From Myxococcales bacterium (GTDB lineage: Bacteria > Myxococcota_A > Polyangia > Polyangiales > Ga0077539): DNA of 64,000 nucleotides. A model generated the notes under the pieces. The model saw only the letters and a list, made by a program, of their open reading frames with translations, made no database searches and was not told the origin of the DNA. Location: positions 28,095-92,094 of the forward strand of contig JAAFIF010000026.1 in NCBI GenBank assembly GCA_013298625.1, read 5' to 3'. This document shows, one piece after another, positions 1 to 8,018 of the stretch. The translations under genes and the position numbers were made by a program. The stretch's first letter is position 1. Each line of letters opens with the position of its first letter.

Positions 1-510
1 CCACACGCCGGTGAAGGACATCGACTGCGAGCCCACGAGCTCGAGTCGATCGCTCGCGAAGCGAACCCCCGCGCGAACGCCGAAATCTCCGGTGACGTAC
101 GGCGTCGGGTCCGAGCGCTCGGCGAACATCGCTCCGCCCGCGACCCCGAGAGTGAACGCCAGGTAGTCCGTCGCCGGGTTGATCCGCACGCCGACGCGCG
201 CCGCTGCGAGACCGGCGCTCGTGCGCGACACGGGCGCTCCGACGACGGTGCGACTCTCGCTCACCGCTGCGCCGACGAGGTCGCCCGTGACGGCCACGTC
301 GCGCGCGACTTGATGACCGTAGCGGACGTCGACGTGGGCGCCCGGGAGGTTCCACACGTCGCCGGTGTACGAGGCTGCGCCGCCGACCGAGTGGGTCCCC
401 ACCGCGGCGCGATGCGCGCCTTCGAAGGGCAGCGTGACGCCCGGAGGCGCCGCGCATCCTGCGAGAAATGAGAGTGAAATAGCCGCTGCGATCGCGCAGC
501 GACGGCCCAT
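1..510 (-). CDS. Outer-membrane lipoprotein, C-terminus outside window
   Basis: I read this from the minus strand; it is missing from the ORF track because it runs off the left edge. The ATG at 508-510 opens a lipoprotein signal (MGRRCAIAAAISLSFLAGCA) with the lipobox LAGC. The following ~150 residues are rich in Gly, Val, Ser and aromatic residues in alternating patterns, with strand-like runs such as RVGVRINPATDYLAF, and are still open at base 1. This pattern fits an outer-membrane beta-barrel or surface beta protein anchored by lipid. No family was recognised. It is transcribed away from the eut operon, so the ~97-bp gap 511-606 must hold both promoters. The high G/C third-position pattern supports real coding. 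Confidence 0.7.
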   Translation of the reverse strand, partial: MGRRCAIAAAISLSFLAGCAAPPGVTLPFEGAHRAAVGTHSVGGAASYTGDVWNLPGAHVDVRYGHQVARDVAVTGDLVGAAVSESRTVVGAPVSRTSAGLAAARVGVRINPATDYLAFTLGVAGGAMFAERSDPTPYVTGDFGVRAGVRFASDRLELVGSQSMSFTGVW

Positions 511-606
511 AAGCAATCGATTCCCCACATGCATGAGCGCGACCGTAGCAGCGCGCGCGCAGCGAATCCAAGCGGGAGCAGTGGTAGCCTCGCGGGCCTG
601 ACACCG

Positions 607-2010
607 ATGTCTCGCCCGCTCACCGCATGCGTCTTCGGAAGGGTCTTCTCCTTCGACTCCGTCAAAGACGTGCTCAACAAGGCCAGCGACCTGCGCTCGG
701 GCGACGTGCAAGCGGGGCTCGCCGCGGGCAGCGACCGCGAGCGCGTCGCAGCCAAGCGCGTCCTGTCCGAGCTCACCCTCGAAGAGCTCTACGAGAACCC
801 CTCGGTCCCGTACGAAGAAGACGAGCTCACGCGGCTCTTTCAAGACAGCGCCGATCGCTCTGCGCGCCGTCGGCTGTCGTCCATGTCCATCGGAGAAGTG
901 CGCGAGTGGGTCCTCGACGCCAACACGTCGGGCGACGATCTCGCGAGGGTTTCTCCAGGGCTCACGCCAGAGATGATCTCGGCCGTCGCCAAGCTCATGT
1001 CCAACATGGACCTCGTGGCCGCCGCCCGAAAGATCCGCGTCGTCACCCGCTGCAACAACACCCTCGGCCTCGCGCAGCGCATCTCGTCGCGCTTGCAGCC
1101 GAACCACCCGCGCGACGCCATCGACGGGATCCTCGCGGTGATCCTCGAAGGGCTCTCCTACGGCAACGGCGACGCCGTCATCGGAATCAACCCGTCGACC
1201 GAGACCGTCGAGAGCACCGTCGAGATCTTGCAGCGCACCCGCGCGCTCATCGATCACCTGCAAATCCCCGCGCAGAACTGCGTCTTGTCGCACGTCACCG
1301 TGCAGATGCAGGCCATGCAGCGCGGCGCTCCGCTGGACCTCTGCTTTCAGTCCATCGCCGGCAGCGAAGGGGCCAACAAGAACTTCGGCGTCTCGATGTC
1401 GGTCCTCGACGAAGCGCACGCGATGACTCGCGAGCTCGGCGCCGCCAAGGGGCCCAACCGCATGTACTTCGAGACCGGGCAGGGCACGGCGCTCTCGGCC
1501 AACGCTCACTACGGGACCGATCAGATGACCATGGAAGCGCGCGCGTACGGCCTCGCGCGCCGCTACGCCCCCTTCATCGTCAACTCGGTCGTGGGCTTCA
1601 TCGGCCCCGAGTACCTGCACGACGCCAAGCAGATCACCCGCGCGGGGCTCGAAGATCACTTCATGGGCAAATGGAGCGGCCTCCCGATGGGCTGCGACGC
1701 CTGCTACACCAACCACGCCGAGTGCGACCAGAACGACCTCGAGAACCTCGAGATCCTCCTCGCCACCGCGGGCGTGACATACCTCATGGGCATCCCCGCG
1801 GGCGACGACGTGATGCTCAACTACGAGACGACCTCGTTTCACAACAACGCCACGCTGCGGCACGTGCTCGGGCTGCGACCGGCGCCCGAGTTCGAAGCGT
1901 GGCTCGAGCGCGTGGGGCTGTGGCGCGAGGGGCGCATGACCGAGCGCGCCGGTGATCCTTCGGTGTTCTTGCGACGCGAGGCCGTGCGCCACGCGGTGTT
2001 CGGAGGCTGA
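607..2010 (+). CDS. eutB: Ethanolamine ammonia-lyase large subunit EutB
   Basis: Catalytic subunit of the adenosylcobalamin-dependent lyase that turns ethanolamine into acetaldehyde and ammonia. At 467 aa it is close to the ~453-aa enterobacterial enzyme. Conserved blocks are visible throughout: DLRSGDVQAGLAA near the N-terminus, SRLQPNHPRD, GDAVIGINPS, YFETGQGTALSANAHYG, NSVVGFIGPEYL, HFMGKWSGLPMGCDACYTNH and GDDVMLNYETTSFHN. The ORF track starts 26 codons early at 529; I chose ATG 607 because homology begins at SRPLTACVFGRVFSFDSVKDVL. First gene of the eutBC-eutL-eat operon, three bases before eutC. No EutA reactivase gene is present nearby. Family assignment is secure. Confidence 0.96.
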   Translation: MSRPLTACVFGRVFSFDSVKDVLNKASDLRSGDVQAGLAAGSDRERVAAKRVLSELTLEELYENPSVPYEEDELTRLFQDSADRSARRRLSSMSIGEVREWVLDANTSGDDLARVSPGLTPEMISAVAKLMSNMDLVAAARKIRVVTRCNNTLGLAQRISSRLQPNHPRDAIDGILAVILEGLSYGNGDAVIGINPSTETVESTVEILQRTRALIDHLQIPAQNCVLSHVTVQMQAMQRGAPLDLCFQSIAGSEGANKNFGVSMSVLDEAHAMTRELGAAKGPNRMYFETGQGTALSANAHYGTDQMTMEARAYGLARRYAPFIVNSVVGFIGPEYLHDAKQITRAGLEDHFMGKWSGLPMGCDACYTNHAECDQNDLENLEILLATAGVTYLMGIPAGDDVMLNYETTSFHNNATLRHVLGLRPAPEFEAWLERVGLWREGRMTERAGDPSVFLRREAVRHAVFGG

Positions 2011-2013
2011 TCG

Positions 2014-2919
2014 ATGGGCATCTCGATCGACGACGACGCGATCGAAGCGATCGTGCGCGCGGTGAAGAAGCGCATGGGCGCGAGCGAGAGCGCCGCGGCT
2101 GCGACCGTCGTAGACCGCTACGCGCCGCCCAAGGACTGCGGCGGAGGCAGCGGGCACAGCTGCACGAGCGACCCGCGGCCGATTCACTCGGTCAAAGACC
2201 CGGCGTTCGAGGCGATGCTGCCGAAGCTCGTCGCGATGACGTCTTCGCAGATCGCCGTCGGCCACGCGGGCTCGCGCTTTCGCACGGATCTCTACCTCCG
2301 CGTGCGCGAAGGCCACGCGGACGCGCGCGACGCCGTGCACAGCGACGTCGGGCCCGAGTGGCCTGTGCAGCAGCAGCTGATCTCGCTCGAGACCCGCTGC
2401 AAAGACCGCGGCGAGTACCTGCTCTATCCCAACCACGGGCGGCGCTTGAGCGAGACGTCTCGGGCCACGGTGCAGGCCTACGCGGACACGCGGCCCGACG
2501 TGCAGATCATCGTGGGCGACGGGCTCTCGCCGAACGCCATCGTGCAAAACGGCGCGGATTCGCTGCGCGAATTGCAGGCCTCGCTCGCGCTCGCGGGGCT
2601 TCGCACGGGCGTGGGGTTCTTCGTGAAGCACGCGCGCATCGGGGTGGCCGACGAGATCGGCGTCCTCGTGGGAGCGCGCGCCACGGTGATGCTCGTCGGC
2701 GAGCGCCCCGGGCTCGGAACGGGCGATTCGCTGAGCTTCTACATCGCGATCAACCCCAAGCTCGACCAGGACAACGCCGAGAAGAACTGCATCTCCAACG
2801 TGCGCCCGATCGGGATCGCCCCGAGCGAGGCCGCTGAGCAAACGGCGACCATTTTGCGACGAGGATTCGAGGCGGGCGTCGGCGGCGTCGCGCTCGGGCT
2901 CGGCTGGGGACGACGCTGA
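2014..2919 (+). CDS. eutC: Ethanolamine ammonia-lyase small subunit EutC
   Basis: Light chain that completes the EutBC active site and contributes to cobalamin binding. 301 aa, near the usual ~295. Recognisable family blocks are DLYLRVREGHADARDAVHSDV, LSPNAIVQNG, GVGFFVKHARIGVADEIG, LVGERPGLGTGDSLSFY and NCISNVRPIGIAPSEAA. A good Shine-Dalgarno (GGAGG) lies 10 bases before ATG 2014. The gene is separated from eutB by three bases and from eutL by two, so the three are almost certainly translated from one message. The extra residues at the N-terminus (around CGGGSGHSC) are a low-complexity linker, variable in this family. Confidence 0.96.
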   Translation: MGISIDDDAIEAIVRAVKKRMGASESAAAATVVDRYAPPKDCGGGSGHSCTSDPRPIHSVKDPAFEAMLPKLVAMTSSQIAVGHAGSRFRTDLYLRVREGHADARDAVHSDVGPEWPVQQQLISLETRCKDRGEYLLYPNHGRRLSETSRATVQAYADTRPDVQIIVGDGLSPNAIVQNGADSLRELQASLALAGLRTGVGFFVKHARIGVADEIGVLVGARATVMLVGERPGLGTGDSLSFYIAINPKLDQDNAEKNCISNVRPIGIAPSEAAEQTATILRRGFEAGVGGVALGLGWGRR

Positions 2920-2921
2920 CC

Positions 2922-3593
2922 ATGACCAGAAAATTCGCTCTCGAGAAGATGCAAGCGCGCGTGCTCTCGTGCCGCGCGCTGCCCCACGCGGACGCGAGGC
3001 TCTGCCGCGCGCTCGGGCTGCCCGAGGTGAGCGAGCGCACGTCGCTCGGCTTGATTACGTGTGATCAAGACGACACGCTGTACGCGGCGCTCGACCACGC
3101 TACGAAGATGGCCGACGTCGAGGTGCTCTACGCCAAGAGCTTCTACGCGGGCAGCGCGCACGCCTCGGGGCCGCTGTCGGGAGAGGTCCTCGGGGTGATC
3201 TCGTCGAACGACCCCGAGTCCGTGGACCAGGGCTTGCGCGCGATCGTGGACGCGGTCGATCGGGTGTTCTCGTTTTGGGCCGTCGGTGCGACGGGGGTGG
3301 CGATGTTTCCCACGGTGATTCCGAGCGCGGGGAGGTACCTGGCCGCGCAATCAGGGGTCGCAGTGGGCCAGCCGCTCGGGTACTTCATCGCGCCGCCCAT
3401 CGAGGCGGTGCTCGGCGTGGACGCTGCGCTCAAGGCCGCCGACGTGAAACTGGCGAAGTTCTTCGGCCCGCCCACTGAGACCAACTTCGCAGGGGCGTAC
3501 ATCACCGGGTCGCTCGACGCTGTCGAAGCCGCGGCGAAGGCGTTTGCGATGGCGGTCGTCGACGTGGCGATCGACCCGCGGCGCTCGAAATGA
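2922..3593 (+). CDS. eutL: EutL-type tandem-BMC shell protein
   Basis: 223 aa, matching the ~219-aa EutL, a trimeric tandem-BMC-domain protein that forms gated pores in ethanolamine microcompartment facets. Diagnostic stretches align by eye with enterobacterial EutL: SLGLITCDQDD, DHATKMADVEVLYAKSFYAG, GEVLGVISSNDP, GQPLGYFIAPPIEA, GVDAALKAADVKL and PPTETNFAGAYITGS. It lies two bases after eutC and overlaps the permease by four (ATGA), so it is an integral operon member. No other shell protein (EutS, EutM, EutN, EutK) and no EutD/E/G enzyme is encoded in the window. A complete microcompartment is therefore not shown here; this copy may be an orphan shell protein or may work with genes elsewhere. 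Confidence 0.92.
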   Translation: MTRKFALEKMQARVLSCRALPHADARLCRALGLPEVSERTSLGLITCDQDDTLYAALDHATKMADVEVLYAKSFYAGSAHASGPLSGEVLGVISSNDPESVDQGLRAIVDAVDRVFSFWAVGATGVAMFPTVIPSAGRYLAAQSGVAVGQPLGYFIAPPIEAVLGVDAALKAADVKLAKFFGPPTETNFAGAYITGSLDAVEAAAKAFAMAVVDVAIDPRRSK

Positions 3594-4912
3594 GCGCGCA
3601 GCCGCCGGCGTTGAAGCGCTCGCTCGGCGTCCTGCACCTCTGGGGACTCGCCGTCGGAATGGTCATCTCGGGCGACTATTTCGGCTGGAACCTCGGCCTC
3701 TCGCACGGCGGCCCCTTCGGCATGGTGATCGCGACGCTCGCGGTGACCGTGCTCTACGTGTGCTTCATCTTTAGCTACACGGAGCTGGCCGCGGCGATCC
3801 CGCACTCGGGCGGGCCGAGCGCGTTCGCGCGCAGAGGGTTTGGTCCGCGGGGCGCGCTCGTGGCGGGCAGCGCGACGCTCATCGAGTTTCTGTTCGCGCC
3901 GCCGGCGATCGCGCGAGCGGTGGGCGCGTACGTGCACTTTCGCGTCCCGCAGCTGTCGGTCAACGTCGTCAGCGTGCTGGCGTTCGTCGTGTTCGGCGCG
4001 ATCAACGCGATGGGCGTCTCGCTCGCGGCCTCGCTCGAGCTGATCATCACGGCGCTGGCGGTCTTCGAGCTGGGGCTCTTCTTCGTGCTCACCGCCCCGC
4101 ACGTCTCGATGCAGACCCTGAGCGCGCAGCCCTTGCTGCCCGAAGGGTGGGGCGGCGTGTTCGCGGCGGTGCCGTTCGCGATCTGGTTCTACCTCGGGCT
4201 CGAGGGCGCGGCGATGAGCGCCGAGGAGGTGATCGAGCCGAAGAAGACCATTCCACGGGGGTTTTTGGCGGCGATTGTGACGTTGGTCTCGCTCGCGCTC
4301 GGCGTGCTCGTGTGCACGAGCGGCGTGATGCCCTGGCGCGAGCTGGTGCTCGACGACTCGCCGCTGCCCAAGGTGCTCGCGCGGGTGCTCTCTCGCACGC
4401 ACCCGATGACGCACTTGATGGTGTACCTGGGCCTGCTCGGGCTGCTCGCGAGCTTTCACGGGATCATCTTGGGCTGCTCGCGGCAGATCTTCTCGCTCGC
4501 GCGCGACAACGTGCTCCCGCCCATCTTCGCGCAGCTGCACGCGACGCGGCGCACGCCCGTCCCCGCGCTCGCGCTCTCGTGCGCCATCGGCATCGCCGCC
4601 ACCCTCTCCGGAAAGACCGACGCCCTCATCACCATGAGCGTCCTCGGCGCCCTCGTCGTGTACGGGACCAGCATGGCCGCCGCGCTGAAGCTTCGTCGCA
4701 GCGAGCCCGAGCTCGAGCGCCCGTTTCGCGCGCCGCTGCACCCCGTGTTGCCCGTCACGGCGATCGTGCTCTCGACGGTGGCGTTCGCGTCGGTCGCGTG
4801 GAGCGCGCGGGGCGTGACGCTCTTGTTCGTGTCCGTGATGACCGCGTTTGTGCTGCTATTTCAGCGGCGAATCGCGAGCGTCACTGCGCCGGAGCCGGGT
4901 CGGTCACCGTGA
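3590..4912 (+). CDS. eat: Ethanolamine permease (APC superfamily)
   Basis: Inner-membrane amino acid-polyamine-organocation transporter of 440 aa, made almost wholly of hydrophobic helices separated by short charged loops. The N-terminal block LHLWGLAVGMVISGDYFGWN and the loop GGPSAFARRGFGPRGALVAG are typical of ethanolamine permeases (Eat), and the EE-containing AAMSAEEVIEPKKTIPRG lies after the middle helices as in APC carriers. Start ATG 3590 overlaps the eutL stop (ATGA), so translation is coupled. Its place as last gene of eutBCL supports ethanolamine as substrate. Its 3' end overlaps the convergent OmpA-like gene by 32 bp, so there is no room for an ordinary terminator between them. Confidence 0.93.
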   Translation: MSAQPPALKRSLGVLHLWGLAVGMVISGDYFGWNLGLSHGGPFGMVIATLAVTVLYVCFIFSYTELAAAIPHSGGPSAFARRGFGPRGALVAGSATLIEFLFAPPAIARAVGAYVHFRVPQLSVNVVSVLAFVVFGAINAMGVSLAASLELIITALAVFELGLFFVLTAPHVSMQTLSAQPLLPEGWGGVFAAVPFAIWFYLGLEGAAMSAEEVIEPKKTIPRGFLAAIVTLVSLALGVLVCTSGVMPWRELVLDDSPLPKVLARVLSRTHPMTHLMVYLGLLGLLASFHGIILGCSRQIFSLARDNVLPPIFAQLHATRRTPVPALALSCAIGIAATLSGKTDALITMSVLGALVVYGTSMAAALKLRRSEPELERPFRAPLHPVLPVTAIVLSTVAFASVAWSARGVTLLFVSVMTAFVLLFQRRIASVTAPEPGRSP

Positions 4913-5372
4913 ACTCGACGCGGCGGTTGCGGTCGTGGCAGCCGTCGTTGTCCTCGCGGCACACCGGCTGCGTGACGCCGTAGCCGACGGGCTCGAAGCT
5001 CACGCTGGTGGCGCCGTGCGACTGCAGGTACGTCGCGACCGAGCGCGCGCGGCGCGTCGAGAGGTCGAGGTTGGTCGCCGCGTCTCCGCGAAGGTCCGTG
5101 TGCCCTTCGATGCGCACCCGACGGATCTGCTGGTTGTCGCGCAAGAGCGCCGCGAGGTCGCGCAGGACGGACTCGCTCTGTCCCTCTTGGATCTCGTCGC
5201 TGTTGGTCGCGAACTGAATCTGCTGCGAAAGCGTGATGTGCCCCCGGTTGAAGATCAGGTTGCCGAAGGTCCCGCTCGAGGTGGGCGCCCACTGCGCGCG
5301 AGGGCTCGAGCCGCACGCGGCGAGCGAGAGCGCCGTCGCGACGAGCGCCGAGCGAATGATGGATCGTTGCAT
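4881..5372 (-). CDS. OmpA/MotB C-terminal domain lipoprotein
   Basis: 163-aa outer-membrane lipoprotein that probably ties the outer membrane to peptidoglycan. Start ATG at 5370-5372 gives MQRSIIRSALVATALSLAAC with lipobox LAAC; the 325-aa track ORF adds non-homologous upstream sequence. Residues ~50-160 form an OmpA-like domain: HITLSQQIQFATNSDEI, a central RIEGHTDLRGDAATNLDLS with the peptidoglycan-binding Asp/Arg pattern (TDxxG...NxxLSxxRA), and GYGVTQPVCREDNDGCHDRNRRVEF, which carries a Cys pair as in many myxobacterial OmpA domains. Convergent with, and overlapping, the permease gene. Confidence 0.9.
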   Translation of the reverse strand: MQRSIIRSALVATALSLAACGSSPRAQWAPTSSGTFGNLIFNRGHITLSQQIQFATNSDEIQEGQSESVLRDLAALLRDNQQIRRVRIEGHTDLRGDAATNLDLSTRRARSVATYLQSHGATSVSFEPVGYGVTQPVCREDNDGCHDRNRRVEFTVTDPAPAQ

Positions 5373-5739
5373 GAGCTTTCTCTTACTCCATTTCGCGACG
5401 CGCGGACGGCGTCGTCGAAGCGTCAGAACGAAGCTCGAGCTCCTGCGATTCAGGCGACGCGATCGAATCGTCGACGCCCGCGCACGCGCGGGTCGATGAC
5501 TCATTGTCCTCGGTAATTCGCTGTTCGATTCGCTTCTCTGCGGGGACGACTTCGATGACAATGGGAGACTTTTCGGTGAAGAGAGCGTGGTTGCGCCTCG
5601 CGCGTCGCTGTCGCGACTTCGTCGAAGACCCATCGCCTGACGCCCGAGACGCGGACCGCTGCGTCGGCCGCGAGGTTGCGCGGTGTAGAATTTCTGCGAC
5701 CGAGCCCGCGCTGCGGTCATCACAAGGACAACGACAGAC
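5373..5739. other. Intergenic region without a convincing gene
   Basis: 367 bp between the divergent OmpA-like lipoprotein and msrA. ORFs 5504-5743 and the upstream part of 4881-5858 cross it, but both give Arg/Ser-rich, non-repeating peptides without the G/C-third-position pattern of their neighbours. It presumably carries promoters for both flanking genes. The last 30 bases contain AAGGAC, a plausible ribosome site for msrA. Confidence 0.5.
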
Positions 5740-6246
5740 ATGAGCAACGAACGCGCAGTGTTGGCTGGGGGATGCTTCTGGGGGATGCAGGACCTCATTC
5801 GAAGGTTCACTGGGGTCGTGACGACCCGCGTGGGGTACACGGGCGGGAGCGTCCCCAACGCTACGTACAGCGTGGTGAAGACCGGGCGCTCGGGCCACGC
5901 CGAGTCGATCGAGATCGTCTTCGACCCCGCTGTGGTGAGCTACCGAGCGCTGCTCGAGTGGTTCTTTCAGATCCACGACCCGACGACGAAGAACCGTCAG
6001 GGCAACGACATCGGGACGCAGTATCGCTCGGCGATTTTCTACACGTCCGACGAGCAGAAGCGCGTCGCTGAAGAGACCATCGCCGCGGTCAACAAGAGCG
6101 GACTGTGGCCGGGCCCCGTCGCGACCGAGCTCGTCGCGGCCAGTGATTTCTGGGAGGCCGAGCCGATGCACCAGGACTACCTCGAGCGCTACCCCGACGG
6201 GTACACGTGCCACTTCGTGCGGCCGAATTGGAAGATCGCGAAGTAG
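5740..6246 (+). CDS. msrA: Peptide-methionine (S)-S-oxide reductase MsrA
   Basis: 168-aa cytoplasmic repair enzyme that reduces the S-epimer of methionine sulfoxide. The active-site motif GCFWGM lies at residues ~12-17, close to the N-terminus as in short MsrA forms. Further family blocks are [43 protein letters not shown] and [12 protein letters not shown]. The start ATG 5740 follows an AAGGAC ribosome site. There is no fused MsrB domain and no C-terminal resolving Cys tail: the only Cys after the active site is in YTCHF near the end, which may act as resolving residue. Apparently monocistronic. Confidence 0.96.
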   Translation: MSNERAVLAGGCFWGMQDLIRRFTGVVTTRVGYTGGSVPNATYSVVKTGRSGHAESIEIVFDPAVVSYRALLEWFFQIHDPTTKNRQGNDIGTQYRSAIFYTSDEQKRVAEETIAAVNKSGLWPGPVATELVAASDFWEAEPMHQDYLERYPDGYTCHFVRPNWKIAK

Positions 6247-6292
6247 CTTGGGCGTTCTCAGCCGCGGAGATTTCTGCGAGAGAACCAGCACC

Positions 6293-7354
6293 ATGATCAA
6301 CGCCCACGCACGCATCACCCTCGCGCTGCTCGCCGCGCTCAGCGCTTGCACCGGCGCTCGAGGCGCGTCGAACAACGAACCCACGAATTCAACTTCGGGT
6401 AGCCAGAGCGCGCTCGATTCTGCGGACTCGGCGACGCCAGCGGCCGTCGCGGTCGCCGACGCGGCCACGGCTGCTGCGCCTGCGGTCGACCCCGCGCTCG
6501 CCGCGGTGCTCGCCGCGCACCACGCCGAGCAGCCCAACTGGAGAGGCACGGCGCGGGTGCTGTTCGGGCCGATCGCCGTCGACGACCCGACCGACCCGGG
6601 GACGCACGCGGTCGCCATCGTGATGGGCGATGCGCCGTCGCTGGTGTACACGGCGGTCCCGTTCGTCGCGGGGCAGAGCGCGCAGGGGTCTCTGTACGGG
6701 GTCGACGCAGAGAAGATCACCGGGCTCTCGGTGCGGCGGATCAACGCCGATCAGCGGCCGGACGTGGCGGTGTTTCTTCGCGACGAGGTCGTGACCGAGT
6801 CGTACGTGGGCGTGGGCGTGCAGGCGCAGCTCTTCACGCTCGACACGAGCACCGAGCGCACGATGGTCTCGCTGTATCGCGCGCAGCTCGAGCTCGCGGG
6901 CGTTCGCAGCGAGGCCGAGCTCGACGCGCAGATCCCGACGCTCGGCAGCTTCGAAGCGCCCACCGCGACGACGAGCCCAGGGCGCTTTCTCGCGCGCCTG
7001 CGCTACGCGACGCCCGAGCAGTTCGTGTCCGTCGTCCCTGCGGCGGGCATCCGCCTCTGCCAAGACGTCCCCGACCGCAGCGGAACGCGCCGAAAGACCT
7101 GCCGCTCCGTCGCCCGCAACCGCGTCGCGAGCGAGTACACTGCGCGCTACAACATCCGCCGGTCACTGGGTGAGTTCGCGGACCTCGGCCTCGATGACCA
7201 CCGCGGACTGCAGATGCCGAGCTGCCAGCGGCGCGCGCAAGAGCTGCAGTGCGGCGCCAACGAGGGTGGCCCCGTGGGCGTCAGCTGGACGCTCACCGTC
7301 GAAGCTGGCGTCCTGCGCATCGCCGAGGTCTCGCCCTGGCACGAGAGCTCGTAG
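6293..7354 (+). CDS. Lipoprotein of unknown function
   Basis: 353 aa from ATG 6293; the track start at 6143 lies inside msrA in another frame. The N-terminus MINAHARITLALLAALSACTG is a lipoprotein signal with lipobox LSAC, followed by a Ser/Asn/Asp/Ala linker (~residues 22-70). The remainder is a globular domain without a family I recognise. It contains one Cys pair region (RLCQDVPDRSGTRRKTC) and a second (MPSCQRRAQELQCG), probably disulfide-bonded in the periplasm or on the cell surface. Its stop lies three bases from the convergent sigma factor gene. Confidence 0.85.
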   Translation: MINAHARITLALLAALSACTGARGASNNEPTNSTSGSQSALDSADSATPAAVAVADAATAAAPAVDPALAAVLAAHHAEQPNWRGTARVLFGPIAVDDPTDPGTHAVAIVMGDAPSLVYTAVPFVAGQSAQGSLYGVDAEKITGLSVRRINADQRPDVAVFLRDEVVTESYVGVGVQAQLFTLDTSTERTMVSLYRAQLELAGVRSEAELDAQIPTLGSFEAPTATTSPGRFLARLRYATPEQFVSVVPAAGIRLCQDVPDRSGTRRKTCRSVARNRVASEYTARYNIRRSLGEFADLGLDDHRGLQMPSCQRRAQELQCGANEGGPVGVSWTLTVEAGVLRIAEVSPWHESS

Positions 7355-7357
7355 CGC

Positions 7358-7975
7358 TCAGCCGCACTCCGCGAGAAACCGCTTCACCGCGAGCACGCGG
7401 TTGCGCACCGTGCTGCGATCGACCCGCGCGAACCCGCGCGCGCACAGCGCTTCGACGCACTCGTCCAGCGTGCGCTCGCACAGCTCGTGCTGAATGTACG
7501 CCTCGCGGTCGAGCGCGCTGATCTTGTCCGCGCGCACGAGGGCGTCCAAGTGCTGGCGGACCATCGCGCGCTCTGCTGGAGAAATCCCCGTAGACTCAGC
7601 GGTCGAGACGGCCTCGAGGCTCAGCGTCGCGCCGCGCTTGTTCGCGCGAAACCAGTCCACCACGAGGTTGCGCAGCACGACGAAGAGCTGCCTGCGCACG
7701 TCGCTCGTCCACGGGTCGGCCTCGTCGCGCGCCTGCGCTCGATCGGGCCCCGAGAAGCGCGCTGGGTGCACAGCTCCCACGCGGATCGCCCGCACCATGC
7801 GCTCGCGCGCGCTCTGCGCGACGTCCGAGGCCTCGCTGTCCCCAGAGCGGCCGAGCATGCGTCGCGCCATCTTGGTCAGCCCCCGGCTCGCTTCGACCAG
7901 GACGGTCTCGAGCCGCCGTCTCGCGACGGTCGCCACGGGGCTCGGGCTGCTCGTGTCCTCGGCGTGAGTGGTCAT
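7358..7975 (-). CDS. ECF-type RNA polymerase sigma factor
   Basis: 205 aa. The first half resembles sigma region 2, with DVAQSARERMVRAI followed by RRQLFVVLRNLVVDWFRANKR, matching the 'F..arN...D..R...R' pattern of region 2.3-2.4. The second half resembles region 4, with a helix-turn-helix in ALDREAYIQHELCERTLDECVEAL...RVDRSTVRNRVLAVKRFL. It lies 43 bp downstream of a membrane Ser/Thr kinase on the same strand, so kinase and sigma factor are probably cotranscribed. No anti-sigma gene was seen. Kinase control of a partner ECF factor, as proposed for other kinase-linked ECF groups, is an inference from the pairing. The sequence is divergent, so the ECF subgroup is not assigned. Confidence 0.75.
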   Translation of the reverse strand: MTTHAEDTSSPSPVATVARRRLETVLVEASRGLTKMARRMLGRSGDSEASDVAQSARERMVRAIRVGAVHPARFSGPDRAQARDEADPWTSDVRRQLFVVLRNLVVDWFRANKRGATLSLEAVSTAESTGISPAERAMVRQHLDALVRADKISALDREAYIQHELCERTLDECVEALCARGFARVDRSTVRNRVLAVKRFLAECG

Positions 7976-8018
7976 GGCAAGCGATCCTGTGCTGGTGAGT
8001 TGAATGTGTGTGTGTGGC

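Noticed and set aside
5504-5743. 79-aa ORF upstream of msrA
   Set aside because: Arg/Ser-rich peptide, no ribosome site, overlaps the msrA start and lacks the local codon pattern.
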